DNA of 64,000 nt, taken from positions 1 through 64,000 of the forward strand of contig NZ_KI271072.1 of NCBI RefSeq assembly GCF_000469345.1, given 5' to 3'. Position 1 is the first letter of the stretch, and each line of letters starts with the position of its first letter. This DNA is from Eubacterium ramulus ATCC 29099. GTDB taxonomy: Bacteria > Bacillota > Clostridia > Lachnospirales > Lachnospiraceae. Below are positions 17,147 through 25,197 of this stretch, one piece after another. The notes beneath the pieces were generated by a model. It did no database searches. It was not told the DNA's origin and saw only the letters and a list, made by a program, of their open reading frames with translations. A program made the translations under genes and the position numbers.

Positions 17147-17869
17147 ATGATTTCAACACCTTCCGCATGTATTGTCGCAGAAAAAGAAAAGGTGGCAAAA
17201 GTGGTTCTGATGCCGGGCGATCCTCTGCGTGCAAAATATATTGCAGAAAAATATCTGGAAAATCCGGAATTATTTAACACCGTTCGTAATATGTACGGTT
17301 ACACAGGTACTTACAAAGGAAAACGCATCTCCGTAATGGGCAGCGGCATGGGAATCCCATCTATGACATTATATGCTCATGAACTCTACAATTTCTTTGA
17401 TGTAGATTCCATTATCCGTGTAGGTTCTGCCGGAGCACTCCGCGATGACATGAAAGTACGCGATGTCGTAATCGCCATGAGTGCTTCCACAAATTCAAAA
17501 TTTGATGTACAGTATGGTTTCCCGGGAACACTCGCGCCGACTGCTGATTTTGATCTGCTGAATGATGCAGTATCTGTCTGCAAAGAGAGAGAAGCAAGTG
17601 TCAAAGTCGGAAACGTATTCACAACTGATGTATTCTACAACGCAGACTCCAATATCCCGTCCCTGTGCCGTGATCTCGGAATGCTCTGTGTAGAGATGGA
17701 AACAGCAGGTATCTACTGGGAAGCAGTTGCTTCTCACAAAAAAGCATTAAGTATCCTGTCCATCTCTGATCACATGTTCCGTCATGAAGAACTGACTGCT
17801 CTTGAGCGTCAGGAATCCTTTGACGAAATGATCGAGATTGCACTTGAGACTGCATGGAGAAGCCTGTAA
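17147..17869 (+). CDS. deoD: Purine-nucleoside phosphorylase, DeoD type
   Basis: Hexameric nucleoside phosphorylase that splits purine (deoxy)nucleosides into base and (deoxy)ribose 1-phosphate. It has 240 aa, the DeoD length. Visible motifs are MPGDPLRAKYIAE near residue 22, GSGMGIPSM, IRVGSAGAL and VEMETAGIY. AGGAGG precedes the ATG at good spacing. It is transcribed alone from its own promoter and is followed by a large terminator. Confidence 0.95.
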   Translation: MISTPSACIVAEKEKVAKVVLMPGDPLRAKYIAEKYLENPELFNTVRNMYGYTGTYKGKRISVMGSGMGIPSMTLYAHELYNFFDVDSIIRVGSAGALRDDMKVRDVVIAMSASTNSKFDVQYGFPGTLAPTADFDLLNDAVSVCKEREASVKVGNVFTTDVFYNADSNIPSLCRDLGMLCVEMETAGIYWEAVASHKKALSILSISDHMFRHEELTALERQESFDEMIEIALETAWRSL

Positions 17870-17889
17870 GTTTTGTGGCTTGCGTAGAT

Positions 17890-17969
17890 GTGCAGTGATT
17901 CTGAGAAGAATATGTCAGCTTTCGCTGACCAGATTCATGCACCAAGTCTCACATACGTTCGACTTGAAT
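17890..17969 (+). repeat. Intergenic repeat, family B, copy 1
   Basis: An 80-bp unit with two small hairpins: TCAGC/GCTGA around TTTC, and AAGTC/GACTT around a 12-nt loop. Copy 2 (18,226-18,304) is nearly identical; copy 3 (28,342-28,396) matches the central and right part. All three read in the same direction. It lies between deoD and its terminator, so it is transcribed with deoD. Confidence 0.85.
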
Positions 17970-17975
17970 ATTAAA

Positions 17976-18040
17976 TAAAAAAGGGAACTCTTACCTCTGC
18001 AGCGACAATCGCTTGCCAAGGAAAGAGTTCCCTTTTTCTT
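17976..18040 (+). terminator. Large structured terminator of deoD
   Basis: The outer stem AAGGGAACTCTT/AAGAGTTCCCTT is followed by TTTTTCTTT on the plus strand; the minus strand also ends in a T-run. The enclosed core (ACCTCTGCAGCGACAATCGC, then TTGCCAAGG) is almost the same as that in the terminator after znuB, while the outer stems differ completely. AGCGA/TCGCT forms an inner helix. Confidence 0.85.
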
Positions 18041-18069
18041 TATTTACATTTCTCCGAAACTTTGATCTA

Positions 18070-18159
18070 TTTATCTCAGTCGAGAAGACTCCCACTTCTG
18101 CAAGTGGTGAGTAATAACAAGTCTTTCTCAGTGGGAGTACAATCTCCGACTGAGATAAA
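18070..18159. repeat. Nested 90-bp inverted repeat with family E module
   Basis: TTTATCTCAGTCG (18,070-18,082) pairs with CGACTGAGATAAA (18,147-18,159), and inside it ACTCCCAC (18,088-18,095) pairs with GTGGGAGT (18,131-18,138). The segment 18,085-18,103 is the exact reverse complement of a 19-base stretch at 27,371-27,389. No open reading frame is credible. Confidence 0.75.
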
Positions 18160-18170
18160 CGCTCCGCGAG

Positions 18171-18205
18171 GGCGCACATTGTCTGGGAGACAATGGTTTT
18201 GCGCC
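18171..18205. repeat. Hairpin repeat, family F, copy 1
   Basis: GGCGC, then ATTGTCT-GGG-AGACAAT, then GCGCC form a bulged hairpin, followed by GACCGA. A second copy at 18,339-18,373 has a changed stem that still pairs, which points to selection for the structure. Confidence 0.7.
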
Positions 18206-18225
18206 GACCGAAACGAAGTGTAGAG

Positions 18226-18304
18226 TGCAGTGATTCTGAGAAGAATATGTCAGCTTTCGCTGACCAGATTCACGCACCAAGTCTCACGTGCGTTCGACTT
18301 GAAT
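18226..18304 (+). repeat. Intergenic repeat, family B, copy 2
   Basis: Nearly identical to 17,890-17,969, starting TGCAGTGATTCTGAGAAGAA and ending CGTTCGACTTGAAT. It lies between the two family F hairpins, giving a tandem-like order of repeats before the tRNA gene. Confidence 0.85.
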
Positions 18305-18338
18305 TTGCACTACATTCCGTTGGGCAGGAGCGCGAGAC

Positions 18339-18373
18339 GGCGCTATTGGTCTGGGAGACCAATGGTTAGCGCC
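18339..18373. repeat. Hairpin repeat, family F, copy 2
   Basis: GGCGCT, then ATTGGTCT-GGG-AGACCAAT, then AGCGCC, followed by GACCGA as in copy 1. Relative to 18,171-18,205 the stem has base changes on both arms that keep the pairing. Confidence 0.7.
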
Positions 18374-18406
18374 GACCGAGGAGGACTTTATGTACTCCGA
18401 GACCTC

Positions 18407-18448
18407 GAACAGGATTCTGTGAATCCTGTTCTGAGCCCGTCAGGGCTC
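18407..18448. repeat. Two adjacent perfect hairpins
   Basis: GAACAGGATTC/GAATCCTGTTC with a 3-nt loop (18,407-18,431), then GAGCCC/GGGCTC with a 4-nt loop (18,433-18,448). Neither has a clear T-run. They extend the palindrome-rich patch downstream of tRNA-Gly. Confidence 0.65.
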
Positions 18449-18450
18449 AT

Positions 18451-18494
18451 TTCATGCAAAAAGGGATATCCTATCGGATATCCCTTTGCATGAA
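18451..18494 (-). terminator. Probable terminator of tRNA-Gly
   Basis: A long hairpin whose arms are TTCATGCAAAAAGGGATATCC and its near complement (2-nt bulge), with loop TATC. It starts 4 nt after the tRNA 3' end on the minus strand. The T-run is inside the distal arm rather than after it, so termination rather than processing is likely but not certain. Confidence 0.6.
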
Positions 18495-18497
18495 AAG

Positions 18498-18570
18498 AGC
18501 GCGAGACGGGACTCGAACCCGCGGCCTCGACCTTGGCAAGGTCGCGCTCCACCAACTGAGCCACTCGCGC
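18498..18570 (-). tRNA. tRNA-Gly (GCC)
   Basis: Read on the minus strand, acceptor arms GCGCGAG and CTCGCGC pair. The anticodon stem CGACC/GGTCG carries loop TTGCCAA, anticodon GCC. The T-arm holds GGTTCGAGTCC and the discriminator is U. CCA is not encoded. It decodes GGC and GGU. Confidence 0.97.
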
Positions 18571-18609
18571 AATTCTTATTGTTTTGTGCTCTTGCTGAAC
18601 ACAAGACAT

Positions 18610-18638
18610 AATATACAGGATAACCCTCTTTCTGTCAA
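18610..18638 (-). promoter_or_regulatory. Sigma-A promoter of tRNA-Gly
   Basis: On the minus strand TTGACA (18,633-18,638) and TATATT (18,610-18,615) with a 17-bp spacer, about 40 bp before the tRNA. Confidence 0.88.
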
Positions 18639-18836
18639 TCATTTTTACGCAAAAAAATAAAGTTCGAAATTATACTGTATTTTCAGAAAATTCATTCAAT
18701 TATCCACTCAAAGTATACGCTCGAACAAACCGCCCCGGAACCTTCCGCTTTAAACATCCGGATCCGGGGCAATTCTCTATCACTATAAAACTTCTTTTAT
18801 TATCTTTTTTGCATCTCCGACAAAAGAAATATGTTT

Positions 18837-20675
18837 TTATTCTACCGTTACAGATTTTGCAAGGTTTCTCGGCTTATCCACATCAAGGCCTTTTGCAACA
18901 CTGACATAATATCCCAACAGCTGCAGCGGAATAATCGCCAGACTGGTGGCAAAATGCGGATCTGTCTTCGGTACATAGACGGAAAAGTCTGCGTTATCCT
19001 CAATACTGTAATTTCCGTATGTGGTCAGTCCCATCAGATATGCACCACGGCTCTTCACTTCTACCATATTGCTGACCGTCTTTTCATACAAATTGCTCTG
19101 GGTCAGGATACCAACTACCAGTGTATTATCCTCTATCAGGCTGATGGTTCCATGTTTTAACTCTCCGGCTGCATAAGCCTCGGAATGAATGTAACTGATT
19201 TCTTTCATTTTCAGACTGCCTTCCAGACTGATGGCGTAATCCAGTCCACGTCCAAGGAAGAACATGTCTTTTGCATTTGCATATTTACTTGCAAACCACT
19301 GAATCCGCTCTTTGTCATCCAGGATTTTCTGTATTTTTTTCGGAAGTGTCTGCAGTTCTGCGATCATTTTTTCACAGTCTTCATCACTGAGCAGCCCTCT
19401 GATCTGTGCAGTACGCATTGCTACCAGATACATAGCCACCAGCTGTGTACTGTATGCTTTTGTAGTGGCAACGGAAATCTCCGGACCAGCATATGTGTAC
19501 AGTGTATAATCGCTCTCACGGGCAATGCTTGAACCAACGACATTGACAATGCCCAGAACTGCTGCTCCTTTTTCCTTTGCCAGACGCAGGGCTGCCAGAC
19601 TGTCTGCTGTCTCTCCGGACTGAGAAATGATCACTACCAGTGAATTTTTCACCAGGATCGGATTACGATACCGGAACTCAGACGCGATATCGATTTCTAC
19701 CGGAATCTGAGTCATATCTTCCAACACATATTTTGCTGCCATCGCAACATGATATGCGGATCCGCAGCCTATGATGTAAAAACGCTCGATAGAAGCCAGT
19801 TCTTCATCTTCCAGACCAATCTCTGAAAAATCTATCTGATTTCCTTTCAAGTAAGCACCAATGGTATCCTGAACGGCTTTTGGCTGTTCATGGATCTCTT
19901 TTAACATAAAATGCTCATAACCGCCTTTTTCTGCTGCCTCAGCATCCCATTTGATCTCTACCATCTCTTTTTCAATTTCTTCTTCATCTGTATTGAAAAA
20001 ATGGATTTCATCTCTGGTCAGCTCTGCAATCTCCATATTATCAATGTAATATACGTTACGTGTCTGATCCAAAATGGCAGGAACATCAGATGCGATCAGA
20101 GATGCACCTGCTGTTTTTCCAATGATCAGCGGACTGTCTTTTCTAGCCGCAAATAATTTGTCCGGATAGTCTTTGAACAGCACGCCAAAGGCATAAGAGC
20201 CTCTGATGTGCAGCATTGCTGTGGCAATGGCAGACACCGGTGATGCTGTTTTCTTATAATAGTAATCAATCAGTTTTACGGCAACTTCTGTATCCGTTTC
20301 GGAATAAAAGGTATAACCACGTTTTACTAATTTTTCTTTTAATTCCTGGAAATTCTCAATAATTCCATTGTGTACCAGCACGACATTTTTCCCTTCGGAA
20401 CAATGCGGATGCGCATTTGCCTCAGATGGCTCACCGTGTGTTGCCCAGCGGGTATGACCGATACCACAGCTGCCATATACCGAATGACCCTCATCCGTCT
20501 TTTCAATCAGTGTTTTCAGACGTCCTTTTGCTTTTACAACTTCAATCTCACCGTTAGTTTCATTACGGACTGAAATTCCGGCTGAATCATATCCTCGATA
20601 TTCCAGTTTTGCCAGACCGGCAAGCAATATTGGAGCAGCCTGCTGATCACCAATATATCCTACAATTCCACACAT
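18837..20675 (-). CDS. glmS: Glutamine-fructose-6-phosphate aminotransferase (isomerizing)
   Basis: Makes glucosamine 6-phosphate from fructose 6-phosphate and glutamine, the first step to UDP-GlcNAc and peptidoglycan. It has 612 aa with the start at Met-Cys-Gly-Ile-Val-Gly, so the catalytic Cys becomes residue 1 after Met removal. A frame 6 codons longer was rejected because GGAG precedes 20,675. The order is a glutaminase domain, then two SIS domains (SQSGETADS; the C-terminal DKPRNLAKSVTVE is the family end). I saw no glmS ribozyme in the 150-bp leader. Confidence 0.97.
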   Translation of the reverse strand: MCGIVGYIGDQQAAPILLAGLAKLEYRGYDSAGISVRNETNGEIEVVKAKGRLKTLIEKTDEGHSVYGSCGIGHTRWATHGEPSEANAHPHCSEGKNVVLVHNGIIENFQELKEKLVKRGYTFYSETDTEVAVKLIDYYYKKTASPVSAIATAMLHIRGSYAFGVLFKDYPDKLFAARKDSPLIIGKTAGASLIASDVPAILDQTRNVYYIDNMEIAELTRDEIHFFNTDEEEIEKEMVEIKWDAEAAEKGGYEHFMLKEIHEQPKAVQDTIGAYLKGNQIDFSEIGLEDEELASIERFYIIGCGSAYHVAMAAKYVLEDMTQIPVEIDIASEFRYRNPILVKNSLVVIISQSGETADSLAALRLAKEKGAAVLGIVNVVGSSIARESDYTLYTYAGPEISVATTKAYSTQLVAMYLVAMRTAQIRGLLSDEDCEKMIAELQTLPKKIQKILDDKERIQWFASKYANAKDMFFLGRGLDYAISLEGSLKMKEISYIHSEAYAAGELKHGTISLIEDNTLVVGILTQSNLYEKTVSNMVEVKSRGAYLMGLTTYGNYSIEDNADFSVYVPKTDPHFATSLAIIPLQLLGYYVSVAKGLDVDKPRNLAKSVTVE

Positions 20676-20749
20676 GATAATTTCTCCTTTCACCTTTCCA
20701 CTTCATGCTTTGCGTTTCACTCATCTTCAAGTCGAACGCTGCATCTGTA

Positions 20750-20780
20750 TATTTCCCTTTTTTCTTTTGTTTCAACAGTT
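20750..20780 (-). promoter_or_regulatory. Possible promoter of glmS
   Basis: On the minus strand TTGAAA is followed after 18 bp by TATACA, about 75 bp upstream of the glmS start. The spacing and boxes are acceptable but not strong. The leader also contains CGTTCGACTTGAA, a fragment matching the end of the family B repeats. Confidence 0.45.
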
Positions 20781-20831
20781 ATATTTTTCTTTCAAAAAGC
20801 AAACTACAACTTGCATCATAACATACTATTT

Positions 20832-22130
20832 TTACTGTTGCAATACTTCCAACGCTTTCTGGATCTGATTATCATATTCTACGCTGTATCCGGCACCTTC
20901 CGGACCGGTGAATTCATACTCCAGTTCTTCGTCCGGGGTGATTCCGATTCCCTGAATACAAGTTCCGCTCGGTGTAAAGTAGCGGTTTGTTGTGATTTTG
21001 AAAGCACTTCCATCCTTCAGAGTCAGAATGGACTGAACCACACCTTTTCCATATGTGGTAGTTCCAATGATGGTTCCTGCTTTTCGATCCTGAATCGCAC
21101 CTGCAAAAATCTCAGAAGCACTGGCACTATAACCGTTTACCAGAACCGCCAGCGGCAGATCCAGTGTTTTCTCATCCGTAGAAGTATAGTCTACTCGTTT
21201 TCCACTTCTGTCTTCGGTATAAACCAACAACCCTTTCGGCAAAATATCATCCAGCATATCGCAGACAGATGTCAGCATACCACCCGGATTAGAACGCAGA
21301 TCCACAATCAACGCAGTCATTCCGTCTCCCTGCAGACTGTCCAGTGCTTCCTCAAACTGCTCTGCCGTGTGCTCGGTAAATTCTGTCACCTGTATGTAAC
21401 CGGTATGATTCTCCAGCATCTGTGAAGAAACTGTCGGTAATACAAGATTTTTTCTCGTAATATCAAATTCCAGATTTTCAGCTTCCCCGCTCCGGGCAAT
21501 TACGAGATGTACCTGGGAACCTTCCTCGCCGCGGATATGATTCACAAATTCTGTCAGATCCATGGATGCTGCCTCATAGGAATCTGCTGAAATGATCACA
21601 TCGCCTTCCTGCAGTCCACTCTCCTGCGCCGGTGATCCATCGTATACATGAAGGATTGTCACTGCTTTGCTGTCATCGTCCTGCTGCAGGCTGGCACCGA
21701 TGCCACAGTAAGTACCCGACACACTGGTATCAAAAAGTTCCTTCGCCTCCTCTGCTGTATAATACTGGGAATATACATCCAGATTATCAAACAGACCGGC
21801 ATAAAGTCCTTCCTCCAATGTCTCCGTATCCACATCCTCATAATAATTGGACTGAATATAAGAAGCCAGCGACTCAATCTTCTGCTCCGTATCACGGTTG
21901 AGCAAATCACCGGAGCTTCCGGCAGACAAAAGTCCCAGCCCGCTTGTTGCCCAGAACATGACACCGCACACCACTGCCATAGTCACTGCACCTACGGCAA
22001 ATCCTTTTCCAAATCCACTTTTTTTCTTTTTTTGCTTTTCCCTTTTTCCATCCTGTCCCGTCGGTACAGCTTCATATTCGGAACGCTGCTCCGCTGTACT
22101 TACCTGTATTTCCTGTTCATCCTGATTCAT
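20832..22130 (-). CDS. C-terminal processing peptidase, S41 family (CtpA-like)
   Basis: A membrane-anchored serine protease of 432 aa. Residues 1-40 are charged and cytoplasmic, 41-68 a membrane helix, about 145-225 a PDZ domain, and 240-400 the S41 domain. The dyad is Ser337 in GYSASASEI and Lys362 in TYGKG, with the 25-residue spacing of the family. It lies 20 bp after an EnvC-like M23 hydrolase behind ftsEX, so it may process or control that hydrolase; this is inference. Confidence 0.92.
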   Translation of the reverse strand: MNQDEQEIQVSTAEQRSEYEAVPTGQDGKREKQKKKKSGFGKGFAVGAVTMAVVCGVMFWATSGLGLLSAGSSGDLLNRDTEQKIESLASYIQSNYYEDVDTETLEEGLYAGLFDNLDVYSQYYTAEEAKELFDTSVSGTYCGIGASLQQDDDSKAVTILHVYDGSPAQESGLQEGDVIISADSYEAASMDLTEFVNHIRGEEGSQVHLVIARSGEAENLEFDITRKNLVLPTVSSQMLENHTGYIQVTEFTEHTAEQFEEALDSLQGDGMTALIVDLRSNPGGMLTSVCDMLDDILPKGLLVYTEDRSGKRVDYTSTDEKTLDLPLAVLVNGYSASASEIFAGAIQDRKAGTIIGTTTYGKGVVQSILTLKDGSAFKITTNRYFTPSGTCIQGIGITPDEELEYEFTGPEGAGYSVEYDNQIQKALEVLQQ

Positions 22131-22150
22131 TCTGATCTTCTAACTCCTTT

Positions 22151-23398
22151 TTACCCTTTGAGATAATTACCCGGATCCACATACTTTCCATTTAATTGAA
22201 CGCCAAAATGCAGATGCGGTCCGGTAGAAACACCGGTACTTCCTACTTTTGCAATCGTCGAACCACGACTCACACTCTGTCCCCGGGATACAAGGACTGC
22301 CGAGCAGTGCTCATAAATTGTAAACAGACCACCACCATGACTTAAGATCACATAATTCCCAAGTACACTGCTGTATCCGGTAGATGTCACCACACCATCT
22401 GCAGCTGCCACAATAGCCGCTCCCGCAGACGCTCCGATATCATATCCCTGATGATAACTTGTCGCTCCGGCTGTCGGTTTATCACGATATCCGAATCCAC
22501 TGGTAATTTTATGGCTGGAGGGACACGGCCAGGTAAACACACCACCTTCATAAACGTCATTCGTATTCACATTTGAATCAGCAGAAGCATTGTTTTTCTG
22601 AACTTCCTGCTGTTTCTGTTGCTCTTCTGCCGCTTTTTTCGCTGCTGCTTCTGCCGCCAGCATCTCCTGGATCAGCTGATTTTCTGCCTCAATCTCCTGC
22701 TGATACTGCTGAGCATTCTGTTCCGCCTCAGAGATTCCCTGACGCACACCAGACAGCTGAGTCTCTTTTTCCTGCATCAGAAGATTAACTGCCTGCTGCT
22801 CCTCTTCCAACTGTGCCTGCAAGGCTTCCAGATCCGCCTTATCTTTCCGGATCGTCTCTTCCGCATTCTGGATCAATACCTGGGTCTGCTGATATTCTTC
22901 CAGTTTTGCCCGATCATACTGCATCATGGTGGACATATAATCCACCTGCTTGAGCATTTTCGCAAAACTTCCGGATTCCAGCAAAGCTTCCAGATAACCG
23001 ATACCGGAGTTCTGATACATATATCGTATGCGGACTTTCATGCTTTCATACTGCTCGGATTCATCTGTTCTGGCTGCCTCCAGCTGATTTTGTGTATCCA
23101 GCAATTCTTTATTCTTTTGTCTCGTCTGTGCTTTAAGAGTATCGATATTTCCGGAAATCACGTTCAGTCTGTCATCCAGTTCCCTGACTGCCTCCTGAAT
23201 ATCTCCCTCCTGATCCTGTAACTGTTCAATCAACGCCTGGGCATCATTCAGGTCGTTTTCCAATTGTGTCTTCCGCTTCTGCGCCTCAGAAATACTCCCA
23301 GAAGCAGCAGAAGCGCCGGCACTTCCTGCTATCGTTGAAAGAAATACCGCCGCCATAACAACTCCTATGATTTGTCTGATGTTTCTTTTTACCATCAA
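22151..23398 (-). CDS. EnvC-like murein hydrolase (coiled-coil + M23 LytM domain)
   Basis: A secreted peptidoglycan endopeptidase or activator, 415 aa. Residues 1-32 form a signal peptide ending SAGASAA. Two long coiled-coils fill 36-120 and 160-265. The M23 domain has His316 and Asp320 (HQGYD) and His395-x-His397 (GPHLHFG), so the zinc site is complete and the enzyme is likely active, unlike EnvC proteins that lost these residues. Placed after ftsX, it matches the known FtsEX-gated septal hydrolase arrangement. Confidence 0.9.
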   Translation of the reverse strand: MMVKRNIRQIIGVVMAAVFLSTIAGSAGASAASGSISEAQKRKTQLENDLNDAQALIEQLQDQEGDIQEAVRELDDRLNVISGNIDTLKAQTRQKNKELLDTQNQLEAARTDESEQYESMKVRIRYMYQNSGIGYLEALLESGSFAKMLKQVDYMSTMMQYDRAKLEEYQQTQVLIQNAEETIRKDKADLEALQAQLEEEQQAVNLLMQEKETQLSGVRQGISEAEQNAQQYQQEIEAENQLIQEMLAAEAAAKKAAEEQQKQQEVQKNNASADSNVNTNDVYEGGVFTWPCPSSHKITSGFGYRDKPTAGATSYHQGYDIGASAGAAIVAAADGVVTSTGYSSVLGNYVILSHGGGLFTIYEHCSAVLVSRGQSVSRGSTIAKVGSTGVSTGPHLHFGVQLNGKYVDPGNYLKG

Positions 23399-23519
23399 AT
23401 CAATCTCCTATATTCTATGTTTTTCTGCCGTCTGTCATTCTGCCTGAAACATCACAACGCTATCATATATCCACTATTCTACTTGAAAACAGCATTGCAT
23501 TTTTCTGAAGTCTGACCTC

Positions 23520-24428
23520 TTATACATTAATATGTTTGTGAACCGTTGCTTTACTTCCGATATATCCAATACCAACACCGAGAATCAGACCTACCGGAAC
23601 CAGAATCTCGAATACCGTCTGCACCGGAAGGAACGTCAGCAGATTATTCAGGAAACCAAAACGGCTTGCCACATAAGTAATAATTTTTCCGTACATAGCA
23701 TACAGAATGCACAATGGAATGACCGCTCCGATCAGTCCGATCAGAATACCTTCCACAATGAATGGTGCACGCACGAAGAAATCCGTCGCTCCGATCATCT
23801 TCATAATGCCGATTTCTTCCCTGCGGACTGCAATACCGGTACGAACGGTGTTGCTGATCAGGAATACTGCCACACAAATCAGGATTACAATAATAACAGC
23901 CGATACGATACTTACCAGACGATTAAAATCGGTCAGCGTATTTGCCACCATCTCAGACTGTCTTACTTTGCTGATATGATCCTGGCCTTCCAGGTAAGAT
24001 ACCAGACTGCTCTGCTGGGAAATATCTTCCATGTAAATCTCATAGTTTGCTTTGTCAGACAGAGGGTTGTCAGATCCGAAGCTTGCTGCTGCCGCTTCAT
24101 CTCCATCAAAATACTCAAGCTTATATTCCGCCCATGCCTCATCCGCAGACACGAAATTAAAACTGGATACTTCCGGTCTCATTGCGATTTTCTGACCGAT
24201 CTCATCAATCTCATCCTGTGTCGTTCCCTCATCGAAAAATACTGTGATCGCCACACTGGATTCCACGTCTTTTACAACATGCTGAAAGTTCGCCACAATG
24301 GCATAAAACATACCAAACATAAAGATACATGCTGCCATGGTTGCAATGGAAGCAATGGAAAACATCTTATTTGTCCAGATATTCTTGATACCCTGTTTGA
24401 TGGTATATCCAAATGTACTAATTTTCAT
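23520..24428 (-). CDS. ftsX: Cell division ABC transporter permease-like protein FtsX
   Basis: FtsX is the membrane half of the FtsEX complex, which transmits ATP hydrolysis to an extracellular hydrolase. About 302 aa. There are four membrane helices (near 20-45, 170-195, 220-245, 265-290) and an extracellular loop at about 50-165. The C-terminal GYIGSKATVHKHINV is typical. Starts at 24,428, 24,434 or 24,437 are all possible; I chose Met-Lys-Ile-Ser from family resemblance. It overlaps ftsE. Confidence 0.93.
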   Translation of the reverse strand: MKISTFGYTIKQGIKNIWTNKMFSIASIATMAACIFMFGMFYAIVANFQHVVKDVESSVAITVFFDEGTTQDEIDEIGQKIAMRPEVSSFNFVSADEAWAEYKLEYFDGDEAAAASFGSDNPLSDKANYEIYMEDISQQSSLVSYLEGQDHISKVRQSEMVANTLTDFNRLVSIVSAVIIVILICVAVFLISNTVRTGIAVRREEIGIMKMIGATDFFVRAPFIVEGILIGLIGAVIPLCILYAMYGKIITYVASRFGFLNNLLTFLPVQTVFEILVPVGLILGVGIGYIGSKATVHKHINV

Positions 24429-25104
24429 CTTCATCACCGCCCATCTTTACGTCACTTACTACATGCCCCTGCTGCAAGGTAATGACACGTTTTTTCATTG
24501 CCTCTACAATTTCCATGTTATGACTTACCACAAGCACTGTCGTGCCTCGTTTGTTAATCTCATCCAGGAGCTTCATGATCTCCCACGCATTGTTCGAATC
24601 CAGGTTACCGGTAGGCTCATCTGCCAGCAGGATCTTCGGTTCATTGATCAGTGCTCTGGCAATGGCCACACGCTGCTGCTCTCCACCGGATAACTGATTC
24701 GGTTTTGATTTATATTTTGCCGCAAGTCCTACCAAAGATAACATTTTTGGCACTTTTTCCTTAATGGCACGGTTCGGTGCTGAGATAACACGCTGTGCAA
24801 ATGCTACGTTTTCATAGACATTTCGATCCTTTAACAGACGGAAATCCTGGAACACACAGCCCACATTCCTTCGGAACCGTGGAATCTGACGACGCGGGAT
24901 CTGTGACAGGATCTTGTCATTGATCACAATGGTCCCTGAAGTCGGCTCCAACTCCTTAAGCAGCAGTTTAATCAGCGTGGATTTGCCGGAACCACTGTCT
25001 CCCACTACAAATACAAACTCGCCTTCATCTATCTGAATATTAATATCAGACAGCGCCGGTGCGCCTTCTGTATATGACTTACTTACATCTTTTAACGTAA
25101 TCAT
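24418..25104 (-). CDS. ftsE: Cell division ATP-binding protein FtsE
   Basis: The ATPase half of FtsEX, 228 aa. Walker A is GDSGSGKST near residue 36, signature LSGGEQQRVAIAR, Walker B ILLADEPTG. Q-loop and H-loop (VVSHNME) are intact. It overlaps ftsX by about 11 bp. Gene order ftsE-ftsX-M23-ctp suggests one division operon. Confidence 0.96.
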   Translation of the reverse strand: MITLKDVSKSYTEGAPALSDINIQIDEGEFVFVVGDSGSGKSTLIKLLLKELEPTSGTIVINDKILSQIPRRQIPRFRRNVGCVFQDFRLLKDRNVYENVAFAQRVISAPNRAIKEKVPKMLSLVGLAAKYKSKPNQLSGGEQQRVAIARALINEPKILLADEPTGNLDSNNAWEIMKLLDEINKRGTTVLVVSHNMEIVEAMKKRVITLQQGHVVSDVKMGGDEDEN

Positions 25105-25152
25105 ACTTATTCTTGTCCTCCTTCATTCAACTCTTCTGTATCAGCATAAAAT

Positions 25153-25184
25153 GGGGGCACGAAAAACTGTTCTTTTGTGCCCCC
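25153..25184 (-). terminator. Terminator between the PucR-type gene and ftsE
   Basis: GGGGGCAC (25,153-25,160) pairs with GTGCCCCC (25,177-25,184), extended by a GAAAA/TTTTC-like pair. On the minus strand it lies 14 bp after the regulator stop and separates it from ftsE. Confidence 0.8.
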
Positions 25185-25197
25185 AAACACTTAGCAA

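Noticed and set aside
18332-18344. Short match (GCGCGAGACGG) to the 3' end of tRNA-Gly, as if an att site
   Set aside because: Only about 12 bases, no integrase gene nearby and no island bounded by it; likely chance or a repeat-derived fragment.
20676-20831. Possible glmS ribozyme upstream of glmS
   Set aside because: The leader is too short for the complete ribozyme and I found none of its conserved core stretches; a plain promoter fits better.
23532-24482. A 316-residue open frame on the plus strand opposite ftsX
   Set aside because: It is the complement of ftsX/ftsE, has no RBS, and its residue pattern (many His, Cys, Asn) is that of a shadow frame.
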